A stretch of DNA of 64,000 nucleotides from Natrinema zhouii. Its GTDB lineage: Archaea > Halobacteriota > Halobacteria > Halobacteriales > Natrialbaceae. The stretch spans positions 868,001 to 932,000 of the forward strand of contig NZ_CP059154.1 of NCBI RefSeq assembly GCF_013456555.2, read 5' to 3'. Within the stretch, counting starts at the first letter, position 1, and every line of letters begins with the position of its first letter. The position numbers and the translations under genes were made by a program. The notes beneath the pieces are model-generated. The model saw only the letters and a list, made by a program, of their open reading frames with translations. It was not told the origin of the DNA and ran no database searches. Below, piece after piece: positions 18,741-27,603 of the stretch.

Positions 18741-19251
18741 CCTGCTTTCACACGTCCTGCTCGTGTACGCCGGCTGTACGATCGCGGGCTGGTACCGACC
18801 GATACCGGATCGCTGGATTGCCGTAGCCATGATCGGTGCGATCCTGCCGGACCTGAATCGGATCACGATACTCGTCACAAACGGGACGCTCGAGGCGACC
18901 CTCGGAGTTCCGTTCGACGTCGATGCGGTATCGACCCTCGGGGGTGTCCTCGTCCTCGCCGGCATCGGTGCGATGGTCGTCGCTGACCGGCATCGACGAG
19001 CGTTCGCCGCCCTGTTTGCGGGTGCGCTTTTGCATCTCCTCGTCGACGCGCTCAAGGCCTACGCCGACGGAGCCGCGGGGATGTGGCTGTATCCCGTCAC
19101 GTGGGCGCGCCATCCGACGCCGAGCCTGTACGTCTCGTCGGATCCGACCGTTCTCGTCCTGGTCGGCGCGCTCGCTGCCATCGTCGCCGGGATCGATCGG
19201 TACGTCGTCGGTTCCAACAGAATCGTGGCGTTCTCGTGGCGACAACCGTAA
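18685..19251 (+). CDS. YdjM-like membrane-bound metal-dependent hydrolase family protein
   Basis: 188 residues from ATG 18685 (MTNTAASPLPTRRVP), overlapping the end of the upstream gene by 56 bases. It has four or so helices, with the family motifs TVADLLSHVLLVYA near the start, GAILPDLNR (acidic metal ligand) and ALLHLLVDALKAY (His and Asp ligands). YdjM/LexA-regulated family proteins are thought to be membrane hydrolases, with substrate unknown. The upstream ATG at 18646 would lengthen the overlap and was not preferred. Confidence 0.7.
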   Translation: MTNTAASPLPTRRVPTVADLLSHVLLVYAGCTIAGWYRPIPDRWIAVAMIGAILPDLNRITILVTNGTLEATLGVPFDVDAVSTLGGVLVLAGIGAMVVADRHRRAFAALFAGALLHLLVDALKAYADGAAGMWLYPVTWARHPTPSLYVSSDPTVLVLVGALAAIVAGIDRYVVGSNRIVAFSWRQP

Positions 19252-19367
19252 TCGGCGACTCGAGAAGAGCGGACCGTTGTTCGATCGTGAGTTACAGCAA
19301 GAACTGACATGACAACGCCTATTATCCCGGCCCCGACTCTCTGGTCTATGAACTTCCGGAGCGATCT

Positions 19368-20504
19368 ATGCCGCTGATCGACGATGAGGGCAACCTCTTC
19401 GGCGTGGTCAACGTCATCGACGCGCTGGCGGTCGTCCTGCTCCTCGCGGTCATCGTCGCGGGGATCACGTTTGTCGGCGTCCTCGGCTCGGACTCGGGTG
19501 GCGAATCCGAACCCGAGACCAGGTACGCCACCGTCGATCTCGGTGGCCAGCCCGACTACGTGGTCGACCGCGTGAGCGAGGGCGATACCGTCACCGTCAA
19601 CGGCTCGTCGAACGGCCACACGATAACGGACGTCTATGTAACGCCTGTAAACACAGAAAATGGTGGGAGCCAGGCACAGATTACAGTCCGCGTTGCGGTC
19701 AACGGCAAGGCCGTCGAAGTCGAAGAGAGGGACGACCCAATCTTCCAATTCGCTGGTAAGCACCCTCGTGCCGGAGATTCCCTCACAGTCGAAACTGGCG
19801 ACTACACTGCTAGTGGTCATCTAACGAGTCTCGAGTCGGAGGGAGAGTCCCTCTCAACCGACAAAACGCCCATCTTGCTCGAGTCAACACTCTCAGAGAG
19901 CACTGTCGACGAGCTCGACGAAGGAGATACTGTTACCCTCGGACCACACACCACGGCAACGATAACCAACGTGCAGTTATATCCGGCGAGTGGGGATCAG
20001 TACCGGGCGCTTATCGGCGCTGAACTCAGCACACTCCAACAGGGATCGATGCCGGCGTACGGTGGCCAGACAGTCACGGTTGGGAGTCAGATCAGTCTGA
20101 GTCCTGGCAGCTATGATCTGACCGGCGACGTAGTCCGACGTGGAACTGACCAGGAAGTCGGGGAACCAACGACGACCGGTGCCCAGATTGAACTCGAGAA
20201 CGTCCACCCCGAGGTCGCAGACGAGTTCCAAGCCGGGATGACCGAGACCGTCCGCGGCGAGACGTTGGTCACGGTCCAGTCAGTCGAGACCGAGCCCGCA
20301 GCCGTCGTCCTCGAGAGCGAGGACGGAAACATCTACCAGCGTGAGCATCCGCGGAATAAGGACATCACGCTGTCCGTCGAGTTGCAAACACAACGGACGG
20401 ATACCGGATTGCGCTTCCACGGCCAGTCACTCCAGGCCGGCAACAATGTCACCCTCGACTTCGGGACGACAACCGTCGAGGGATCGGTCGCACAACTGGA
20501 GTAG
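19368..20504 (+). CDS. DUF4330 family membrane-anchored protein
   Basis: 378 residues. MPLIDDEGNLFGVVNVIDALAV followed by a hydrophobic helix (VLLLAVIVAGITFVGVLG) is typical of DUF4330 proteins. The rest is an acidic, beta-rich extracytoplasmic domain built of three similar units, each with a (D/E)EGDTVT or AGDSLTVE segment. Function is unknown. It is followed after 11 bases by another membrane protein gene, suggesting one transcript. Confidence 0.75.
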   Translation: MPLIDDEGNLFGVVNVIDALAVVLLLAVIVAGITFVGVLGSDSGGESEPETRYATVDLGGQPDYVVDRVSEGDTVTVNGSSNGHTITDVYVTPVNTENGGSQAQITVRVAVNGKAVEVEERDDPIFQFAGKHPRAGDSLTVETGDYTASGHLTSLESEGESLSTDKTPILLESTLSESTVDELDEGDTVTLGPHTTATITNVQLYPASGDQYRALIGAELSTLQQGSMPAYGGQTVTVGSQISLSPGSYDLTGDVVRRGTDQEVGEPTTTGAQIELENVHPEVADEFQAGMTETVRGETLVTVQSVETEPAAVVLESEDGNIYQREHPRNKDITLSVELQTQRTDTGLRFHGQSLQAGNNVTLDFGTTTVEGSVAQLE

Positions 20505-20515
20505 TCTCCCCACTC

Positions 20516-21349
20516 ATGTTCGATACCGCACGTGACGAATCGGCCGTCGTCCGGGTCGGGCGTCGGCTCGCCGATCGGATTCGGACGGCCGTCCGACGAT
20601 CGCGATTGGGCACCCACCTCGGCGGGATTGCCTCCGACGAGAAAGCCGGATCGGCAGATGCTGACGGGTCGACCGCCTCGCTGGCTGCTGACGACTCGAG
20701 TGGCTCACCGACAGACGACAATTCGAACGGCTCACCGACGGCCGGCGACTCGAGCGTCTCGTCGCCCCTCGAGACGCTCCTTGCGGGATCGGCGATCCGG
20801 AGCGTCGTCACGGAGACGAGTGCACGACTCCGAGCGGGGACCGCGAGGGCGCGGATCGCTACGTTCGGAAGGAGTGGACGGCGGTACGTGACGTCATCGT
20901 TCGGCTACCGATGGCTCACGGCCGAGCCCGACCCCGATGTGATCGTCATCGATCTCCGAGAGACCCGGACTATCGGTCCGTTCATCGCCGCGCTAGATCG
21001 AGCGTTGGACGGACTGGCGACCGCCGCTCCGACATCGGGTCTCACCGATTTCGCGGCGAGAGTCGGCGGATCCGTGCGCGATCGACCGATCGCCATCGCG
21101 AGTCTGTTCGTGCTTTCCGCACTCGTCCTCTCGATCGCCGTCCTCGGAACCGCGCTTTCGCCGGCGCTGTTCGGACTCCGACTCGTCATCGCGGTCGTCG
21201 CCGTGATCGGCCTCCGCTCACGACAGTCGCTCGAGGACCTCCTCGAGACGCGCATCGTCGGACTCCTCGCCGCAGCGTTCGAACCGCCCGAGCCGCCAGC
21301 GGACGAGACGCGAACCGACGACCAGACCGACGAGCTGGACAGCGATTAA
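20516..21349 (+). CDS. Hypothetical membrane protein, Ser/Asp-rich linker
   Basis: 277 residues. The N-terminal part is basic, then comes a low-complexity SSGSPTDDNSNGSPTAGDSS linker, a folded segment (PDVIVIDLRETRTIGPFIAALD) and two adjacent hydrophobic helices (IAIASLFVLSALVLSIAVLG and LRLVIAVVAVIGL), ending in an acidic tail. No family recognised. Spacing of 11 bases from the DUF4330 gene implies cotranscription. Confidence 0.6.
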   Translation: MFDTARDESAVVRVGRRLADRIRTAVRRSRLGTHLGGIASDEKAGSADADGSTASLAADDSSGSPTDDNSNGSPTAGDSSVSSPLETLLAGSAIRSVVTETSARLRAGTARARIATFGRSGRRYVTSSFGYRWLTAEPDPDVIVIDLRETRTIGPFIAALDRALDGLATAAPTSGLTDFAARVGGSVRDRPIAIASLFVLSALVLSIAVLGTALSPALFGLRLVIAVVAVIGLRSRQSLEDLLETRIVGLLAAAFEPPEPPADETRTDDQTDELDSD

Positions 21350-21452
21350 CGGTAACTCGAGGTCCCGCTACGCTCACTGTTTCCGAACTCGAGCGTACGC
21401 AATTTTCACGGCAACGGACACGGTTCGAGAAGTATCGATACTCGAGGCGAGA

Positions 21453-22196
21453 CTAGAGATCCATGCCACCGTTGACGTCGATCACTTCCCCCGTCACGTA
21501 CGAGGAATCCTCGCTAGCGAGGAAGCGCACGACGGCTGCGATATCCTCGACGGTCGCGAGTCGCTCGAGCGGGATGCCAGCGATGATCCGGTCGAGGACC
21601 TTGTCGGGGACGCCCTCGACCATATCGGTCGCGGTGAAACCGGGGGCGACGCAGTTGGCCGTCGAGCCGCCCTGGGCGAGCTCGAGGGCGATTGTCCGGG
21701 TGAAGCCGAACATGCCGCTTTTCGCGGCGGCGTAGTTGGCCTGGCCGAAGTTGCCCTGTTTGCCGACGACGCTCGAGATGTTGATCAGCCGGCCCTCGTC
21801 GGCGTTCCAGATATCGTCGTAGAACAGCTGCGTGCAGTTGAACACGCCGCCGAGATTGACGTCCATGACGCGATCCCACTCCTCGCGAGACATCTCGGTG
21901 AACTGCTTGTCGGCCGTGATCCCGGCGTTGTTTACGAGCACGTCGGCCGGGCCAAAGGCCTCGTGACAGACCTCAACCATGTGCTCGACCTCCGCGCGGT
22001 CGGAGACGTCGGCCCTGGCCGCGACGGCGGAGCCGCCCGCCGATTCGATGGCGTCGATGGCCTCGTGTGCTGCTCCTTCGGACGACCGGTAATTGATAAC
22101 GACGTTTGCACCCTCTTGCCCGAGGTACTCCGCGATCCCCCGGCCGATCCCCTTCGCTGAGCCCGTGATAACACAGGTACGACCATCCATTGACAT
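21453..22196 (-). CDS. phaB: SDR-family 3-oxoacyl / acetoacetyl-CoA reductase (PhaB/FabG-like)
   Basis: 247 residues. The NADPH-binding GSAKGIGRGIAEYLG and NNAGITADKQF motifs, Ser in NISSVVG and the YAAAKSG catalytic YxxxK are all present, and the C-terminus VTGEVIDVNGGMDL is typical. Haloarchaea use FabG-like PhaB enzymes to make (R)-3-hydroxyacyl-CoA for polyhydroxyalkanoate synthesis; the pha cluster in this window makes that role likely, though FabG paralogues are common. A second ATG lies two codons in. Confidence 0.82.
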   Translation of the reverse strand: MSMDGRTCVITGSAKGIGRGIAEYLGQEGANVVINYRSSEGAAHEAIDAIESAGGSAVAARADVSDRAEVEHMVEVCHEAFGPADVLVNNAGITADKQFTEMSREEWDRVMDVNLGGVFNCTQLFYDDIWNADEGRLINISSVVGKQGNFGQANYAAAKSGMFGFTRTIALELAQGGSTANCVAPGFTATDMVEGVPDKVLDRIIAGIPLERLATVEDIAAVVRFLASEDSSYVTGEVIDVNGGMDL

Positions 22197-22699
22197 GGAT
22201 CACACGTTCAATGGCCGATGGTAAATAACGACCCGTTAGGTATCTGAGGATAGTACCTGATATAAACCCGACTCGAGGTCGACGAACAGTGCTCAGCAAT
22301 TTCCGTCGACTCGTGCCGAACGGGTTTCGTGAACTCGCTCTTGCGTACATCGTCCACATCTCGACCAAACCTGCTAACGCTCCTCCCTCAAACGGTGTGG
22401 CGAGCCTCTCGACCATCGGCTCAATATCACCGTCTCGGAGCTTCATGAGCCGCCGGCTGACCTCGTATCTGATGACGCGTCGATTCCGTTCCTCCTCGTG
22501 CATACGCACAGAACGGTCATGTCGCCTCTTAGCGCTAACCGAACAGGTTCCGATTCTTCCGATATTGAAAGGGGGGGATGGGGGTGGGAAAGGGGGATGG
22601 CAGATCTGAGACATTCTATTACTTTCGGTGATTACTATTAACTGTTTTCCATAGTGGCAGCGAGCCAATAAGTTATTGTCACGAGAGTTGCAAGGGGTA
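22197..22699. other. Intergenic region with G-rich tract
   Basis: About 500 bases. A TATA-like gtttatatc on the minus strand near 22260 probably serves phaB. A minus-strand frame starting near 22502 (MHEEERNRRVIRYEVSRRL) looks briefly protein-like but runs into phaB out of frame, so it is not called. A G-run tract lies at 22567-22598. An aataagttatt sequence at 22668-22678 could be the TATA box of the RNA-like cassette that follows. Confidence 0.4.
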
Positions 22700-22702
22700 G
22701 AT

Positions 22703-22890
22703 GGCGAGGGAAAGGATTCGGTCGTTTACCCACAACCGATCCCCGAGACATGGTCCCCTCGCCCGCCGAGATCGGATCACGTTCCGACATCAATGATCTA
22801 ACTGACACACCACCGATCTCGAATCAACACTGGGCACACTACAAAGGGATGGGGAGACTCAAACGCTGACATCCCCCTGTCGGCGTTTTC
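22703..22890 (+). ncRNA. Candidate structured RNA cassette, copy 1
   Basis: Three helices can be drawn. P1 pairs GGCGAGGG (22703-22710) with CCCTCGCC (22756-22763) around an inner TCGGT/ACCGA stem. P2 pairs GAGATCGG (22768-22775) with CCGATCTC (22813-22820). P3 is a 10-base-pair hairpin of AACGCTGACA (22862-22871) and TGTCGGCGTT (22878-22887), followed by Ts. P3 contains one U-G pair that exists only if the + strand is transcribed. The same layout recurs at 23282-23462 with compensatory changes. No known RNA class was recognised; a DNA-level regulatory structure is the alternative. Confidence 0.5.
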
Positions 22891-22904
22891 TGCGGATGCA
22901 TGAA

Positions 22905-22912
22905 TTTATATA
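22905..22912 (+). promoter_or_regulatory. TATA box after cassette copy 1
   Basis: TTTATATA, centre 58 bases before the ATG at 22966. The surrounding TGCRTGARTTTATATACWGAGCC is shared with copy 2, so the promoter is part of the duplicated cassette. A leader of about 30 bases with a purine-rich gaggggg is predicted. Confidence 0.65.
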
Positions 22913-22965
22913 CAGAGCCGCAGCCAACGCCGAACTCAAGAGGGGGCATTACGAACTACTCGAAG

Positions 22966-23181
22966 ATGACTAACTCAGACGGCCATTCCACCGTTCGAAT
23001 CTACGGGTGTCCATCGCCCGACGACTGCGACTTTGCGGCCGGCGGTGCGGCCGAGCTCCTCGAACATGTAAACACCGAACACTCCGGAGAGTATCAACAA
23101 GAGGACTGGCCGGCCACCGACGTCGCCAGGGAAGAACAGTACCTGGACGAGGACGACAGCGACGAACCAGCCGACGAGTAA
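22966..23181 (+). CDS. Small acidic zinc-finger-like protein
   Basis: 71 residues from ATG 22966 (MTNSDGHSTVRIYGCPSPDDC). C-x5-C and H-x4-H (YGCPSPDDCDF and LLEHVNTEH) form a C2H2-like zinc finger, followed by a strongly acidic tail. Such small zinc-finger proteins are numerous in haloarchaea and some act in regulation. A longer frame begins at 22900, but that would place the start before the TATA-directed transcript. Confidence 0.65.
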   Translation: MTNSDGHSTVRIYGCPSPDDCDFAAGGAAELLEHVNTEHSGEYQQEDWPATDVAREEQYLDEDDSDEPADE

Positions 23182-23281
23182 CCGAACTGTCCCCACATTT
23201 ATCGGCCGGTAACAGTCCTGTAACCTCTCTACACGGCCAATAGAGTTAATCGTGAACGGACTCCAGATGATGATGACGAGG

Positions 23282-23462
23282 GAGGGTTTGGTTGACTATT
23301 CAACACTGACCCGTTCCGAGACAAACCCTCGTCAAACTGAGATCGGATCGCGTTCCGACATTGGGTCAATAGCCAAATTGACAGGGTCCGATCTCGGCCC
23401 CACCCTGGGGCACATCACAAAGGGGATGGGGGCTCTAACGCTGGCCTCTGGCCGGCGTTTCT
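23282..23462 (+). ncRNA. Candidate structured RNA cassette, copy 2
   Basis: Same architecture as 22703-22890. P1 is GAGGGTTTG (23282-23290) with CAAACCCTC (23322-23330), unrelated in sequence to copy 1 but at the same place, with an inner GTTG/CAAC hairpin. P2 is again GAGATCGG (23339-23346) with CCGATCTC (23388-23395), enclosing GTCAAT/ATTGAC. P3 is AACGCTGGCC (23437-23446) with GGCCGGCGTT (23450-23459). Two P3 pairs differ from copy 1 on both sides, keeping pairing. Conserved unpaired blocks include CCGAGACA and CGTTCCGACAT. Confidence 0.5.
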
Positions 23463-23474
23463 GCGATGCGTGAG

Positions 23475-23482
23475 TTTATATA
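23475..23482 (+). promoter_or_regulatory. TATA box after cassette copy 2
   Basis: TTTATATA with its centre 27 bases before the ATG at 23506, the spacing of a leaderless haloarchaeal promoter. Its flanks match the promoter after copy 1. Confidence 0.65.
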
Positions 23483-23505
23483 CTGAGCCGCGGTTAACGC
23501 CGGCG

Positions 23506-23687
23506 ATGTCTCTCACCGATCGCAGGAAGACCTCCTGATCGCCGTCGCACCGACTGAGTTCAGCGTCCACTATGAGGATGCTAGTTCCGAACTCGCCGAG
23601 CACGCGTGGCAGCTTGCAGCGAGCCGCCTTGTTGATCGCGATGTCGGGCCCGCCGAGGCTGTCGACGTACTGTTTAAGAATTGTTGA
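23506..23687 (+). pseudogene. Frameshifted small hypothetical gene behind cassette copy 2
   Basis: ATG at 23506 opens MSLTDR, but after six codons the frame runs to a stop within five more. One base inserted after CGC would give MSLTDRQEDLLIAVAPTEF, and the other frame indeed continues SVHYEDASSELAEHAWQLAASRLVDRDVGPAEAVDVLFKNC to the TGA at 23685-23687. It therefore looks like a 60-residue gene with a single-base deletion. Family not recognised. Confidence 0.6.
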
Positions 23688-24087
23688 TGTGAAAGTATAC
23701 TCAACGCTACGAGATCTCTAGTCGATTAACTACCATTCGCGGGATAGGAACTCGTCAGCAAAGATCTGCTACGATGAATCTGTCCTCTAAGAGATGTTAG
23801 TAGAGAGCCAGTCCCAACTGCCGTCGACGTGCTCGAGATTGGATAGCTATCGCTCAGCGTTTGTCGACTCGAGAAAACCTCAAAAGCCGCCCAGATGGGC
23901 ACAGGTGGATGGCCGCCGGGCGGCATGGAACCAAGATCGGGGTGGGGTTGGATGCTGATTGGATCGTGTCGCGTCGTGGGAACGCGACAGTGAATATGTT
24001 CGTCCTGACCTATATCAACCTCGCTCCGATTCCAACAAACTTGGAATCGACCTACTGACCCTTTGGAATCCCGTCGAGATCAGATAG
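23688..24087. other. Intergenic region, no supported gene
   Basis: About 400 bases with frequent stops in all frames. Neither protein motifs nor repeats stand out. It separates the small frameshifted gene from a patch of eroded coding fragments. Confidence 0.4.
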
Positions 24088-24493
24088 CTACTCTTCTGCG
24101 AGCTCGAGCTCAACACGCCAGCGATCATCCTGGTAGCCGGCGAACGACAGCCGCCAGTTCTGGATGAGGTACGTCCCCGAGTCGAAACTGGCCACTGCTG
24201 GCGCGTCGATCGTCACGGTCTGGGAGCCAACTCGAGTCCTCATGGCAATTCTTCTCGTCCGAGATGGATCGCTCGACGATTGCGTCGGGGAAGCCTGCGG
24301 TGTGGACGATTGTCGCCGCCTGGAGGTCCAGTCGACTCTCGATTAGCAACGCGAGGGGAAAACGGACGTCGAGGCCGTCCTCGGCGAGTCGATCAAGAAG
24401 ACCGATCTTCGCGAGGCCGCGCTGTTAGTTGGCCTCGAGCACGTCGACGAGGTTGCCGACCAGCTCCGCGAGTGAGGCTACGACTTCGAGTAG
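24088..24493. pseudogene. Patch of eroded coding fragments
   Basis: Minus strand 24237-24088 reads TRVGSQTVTIDAPAVASFDSG... NWRLSFAGYQDDRWRVELELAEE and a stop, which looks like the C-terminus of a real protein. Plus strand 24347-24475 reads QREGKTDVEAVLGESIKKTD... GLEHVDEVADQLRE and a stop, also protein-like. Neither has a start or neighbouring continuation, and no family is recognised; both may derive from a virus or plasmid relic. Confidence 0.35.
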
Positions 24494-24682
24494 TGGTCAT
24501 ATTTAGAGAAATAGGACCTCGTAGTTGTCTCCCTCTTGTTGACTTCCAATAGTTGGCAACATGAGACCAGTAAAAGGGCCATGGAAGACAAGAAAGCCCA
24601 TCATAGTCGCAACAGACGGCTGGCCGGCTTAACGAGGAGTGCGCGGAGCTTCTCGGATGGAATACAGAACAGTAATCCTGGC

Positions 24683-27438
24683 TCACTCAGCTGCTGGAAG
24701 TGTAAACGAGAACGTCGATCCTTCTCCGGGTTCGGAGTTAACCCATATGCGTCCGCCGTGACGTTCGATGATTCGTTGACAGAGTGCCAGTCCGATTCCA
24801 GTCCCGGAATGCTCCTCACGACTATGAAGTCGCTGAAATACCTCGAAGACGCGATCTTGGTCGTCGGGATCGATGCCGACACCATTGTCGTGGACTGAAA
24901 TCTCCCATTTCTGTCCCCGGCCATCAGCTTTGACGTGGATTTTCGGTTCCTTGTCCACTATACGTGATCGCGTTACTGAAGAGATTTTGGAATATCTGGC
25001 GCTTGACTGTCGTCACCTTCTACGTGGGGAAGATCTTCGGTTGTAATTTGAGCGCCACTCTCGGCGAGCTGCATCTGTAGGTCTTCCTGTACCTCCGCAA
25101 CGAGGCGATCCAAATCAACCGGCTCAAGCGGGTTACCCTGTGTATCGACTCGCGAGTACTCGAGGAGACCGTCGATCATTTCGCGCATCCGATCGGCACC
25201 ATTAACGGCAAACTCAAGGAACTCTTCTGCCTCGTTGTCGAGGTCATCGCTATACCGACTTTCGAGAAGTCGGAGATAGCTCGAGACCATTCGAAGCGGC
25301 TCTTGGAGGTCATGTGAGGCTGCATATGCGAACTGTTCGAGACGCTTATTCGATTCCTCGAGTTTTTCGACGAGTTCCGTAAGTTTCTCCTCGCGTTTGA
25401 TCTGCTCGGTGATGTCCTGCGCAAAGCTCAATCCCGCGAAAATCTCGCCGTCGGCGTCCTGTAGCGGTGTCGCCCATACCTGCCAGCGTCGGCCAACGAC
25501 AGTAGTTCGGGTACTTCCGATCTCGCCGTCCTCGATGGCCGCGCGGAACAGCGGCTCGAGGTCTTCGACCACCTCGTCCGGGTAGATATCCCGCATTCTC
25601 GAACCTTCAGCTTCTTCTGTACTGGGTGCCGGGTCTCCGATTAATTCACCCGCTGCCAACGAGTAGCGGAGATCAGAGTCGTAGACGCCGACAACTCCGT
25701 TCGGGAAGTGTTCGGCCAACGTTCGATAGAGTCGTTCAGACTCCGCGAGCTGGCGTTGAGCTTCCTTCCGCTCGGTGATGTCGGTCAAAGTGACCACTCC
25801 GCGGGTCACCTTGCCGCGCGCGTCACGAATCGGCATCCCCTCGGTCCGAACGATTCGCCGCTCGCCGTCGGCGGCTTCAATCTCGAAGATCTCGGGCTCG
25901 GTGACTTCCTCGCCGTCGAGTACACGCGCGAGGGTCATCTCTTCGGGCGGAACCGTTTCGCCGGAGTCGGCCCACTGCACCGGATACCGTTTGTACTCCT
26001 CGACAGAGTGGACGTTGAACACGTCCCCGCCCCAGATCGCGTGTGCGGTCTCGTTGGCCTGGAGTATTCGACCGTCCTCGTCCGCGACGACGACGCCGAC
26101 TGGCAGTACTTCGAAGAGGGTCTCGAGTTCGCGTTCGCGTTCCTTGCGCTCAGTGATATCCTGAGCAGCCCCACGGAGCGAAACAACTTTCTCGTCGACG
26201 ATCTCGGGCACGCCTTGCAGCCGAAGCCAGCGCACCTCGCCATCGGCTGTACGTATTCGTGCTTCCACGTCGAACGGATCGCCGGAGTCGAGTGCTTCCT
26301 CAACGGCGTCTGTAACGATCGGTCGATCCTCTTCATGGTATTGGTTGAGTGCCTCATCCAGCGGCGGTTCCTCATCAGAAGTGACCCCGAGAAGTTCAAA
26401 GAGGTTGTCGGACCAGAACACGTCCTGCGTGTCTGGATCGATCTCCCAACCGCCAACGTCCGCGATGTGCTCTGTTTTTTCGAGCAGGTCGAGCGCTCGC
26501 TTGAGTTCGCGCTCGTGTCGTTTTCGTTCGGTGATATCGGTGATTGCCCCGTTCAATTGGACCGGTTCGCCGTCGTCATCGTATTCGGTTTCCCCTCGGG
26601 CCTCCACCCACTTGACATCGCCTGCTGCGTCCCTGACGCGGTACTCGACCTTGAGTTCACCCGTCTCCTCAACGGCCCGTGTGAGCTGTTTCCGTGTTCG
26701 AACCGTGTCGTCTTCGTGGATCGGTTCGTAGAAGTCTTCCATCGGAGCGCCCGCCGCAGCAGTCTCCGAGTCCACGCCGTACGACTCCGCGAGATACTCA
26801 TCCGCGGTGACCACGTCTTCCTGGATATCCCAAGTCCAGAGACCAATCGACGCAGCCTCGGTCGCTAAATCCAGTTGGATTTGCTGTTCGTGCAGCTGCT
26901 GTTCTTTCTTTGCGCGATCAATCGCTGCTGCCAGTACATTTGCGACGTTCTTGACGAACGTAGCATCATGTTCCGTGAACTCCCGTTTCTTGGTCGTGTG
27001 CGTTCCCAGAACGCCCCATGGCTCTTCGATCGAGCCAATAATGACGCTAATACCGCTGATGACGTCGTGTTCACGCAGCAGATCAGGACCCGAAAAGCGC
27101 TTCTCCGTTCGAAGATTATCGACGATAATCGGTTCTTCAGAGAGTAGTGTGTATCCCGCCTGTGAATCCAAATCGGTCGGGACCGTCGCGTTTCCGACCA
27201 GTCCGTCGTGCCAGCCGACGCCCTCTCGTAGGAACACCTCATCCCCGCCGGGGAGCAGTTCGAGAATCTTCGCATACTCGTTGTTGAGCGTCTCGGCAAC
27301 AGCGACGGCAGCGTCGTGCATCAACTGATCCAGGTCGTCAATCTCGAGTGCTTGTTGCCCGAGTTCGGCAACGACCTCCTGTTGACGGATGCGGGTATGA
27401 ACGTCTGAGTCCACATCTGCACGAGGAGATGAAGTCAT
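24683..27438 (-). pseudogene. GAF/multi-PAS sensor histidine kinase, frameshifted twice
   Basis: From ATG 27438 the order is: GAF domain (about residues 20-190), four PAS domains (starting near LDLATEAASIGLWTW, EKTEHIADVGGWEID, LFEVLPVGVVVADE and LAEHFPNGVVGVYD), then the dimerisation helix with AYAASHDLQEPLRMV as H-box. Near 24998 two bases appear lost and the frame stops at 24973-24975. The N-box ([16 protein letters not shown]) is in a second frame, and a further loss near 24955 moves the ATP-binding domain ([16 protein letters not shown]) to a third, ending at 24683. The intact relative at 55648-56835 shows what the join should be. As written it cannot make an active kinase. Confidence 0.8.
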
Positions 27439-27603
27439 TCACTGTCAATATTAGATGACACGGTATAAGGGCTTCTGCGGCAGCTGGTCAAATCTTCTTG
27501 AGCGTTCCATCAGTAAAGATGACATTCTCTCATACCAAATTATAGTGGAAAATGTGTTTTCACCCCTAGATCACATTCTCTAAGCATCCACCTAGGTCAC
27601 GAA

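Noticed and set aside
21973..22502. Minus-strand frame beginning MHEEERNRRVIRYEVSRRL upstream of phaB
   Set aside because: The beginning looks protein-like, but the frame runs more than 200 bases into phaB out of phase and no frameshift gave a sensible protein.
22567..22598. G-rich tract that could form a G-quadruplex
   Set aside because: Run lengths are irregular and no gene start or conserved context supports a role.
25708..26868. Long plus-strand frame opposite the histidine kinase
   Set aside because: It is the antisense of the PAS region; the codon pattern belongs to the minus strand.
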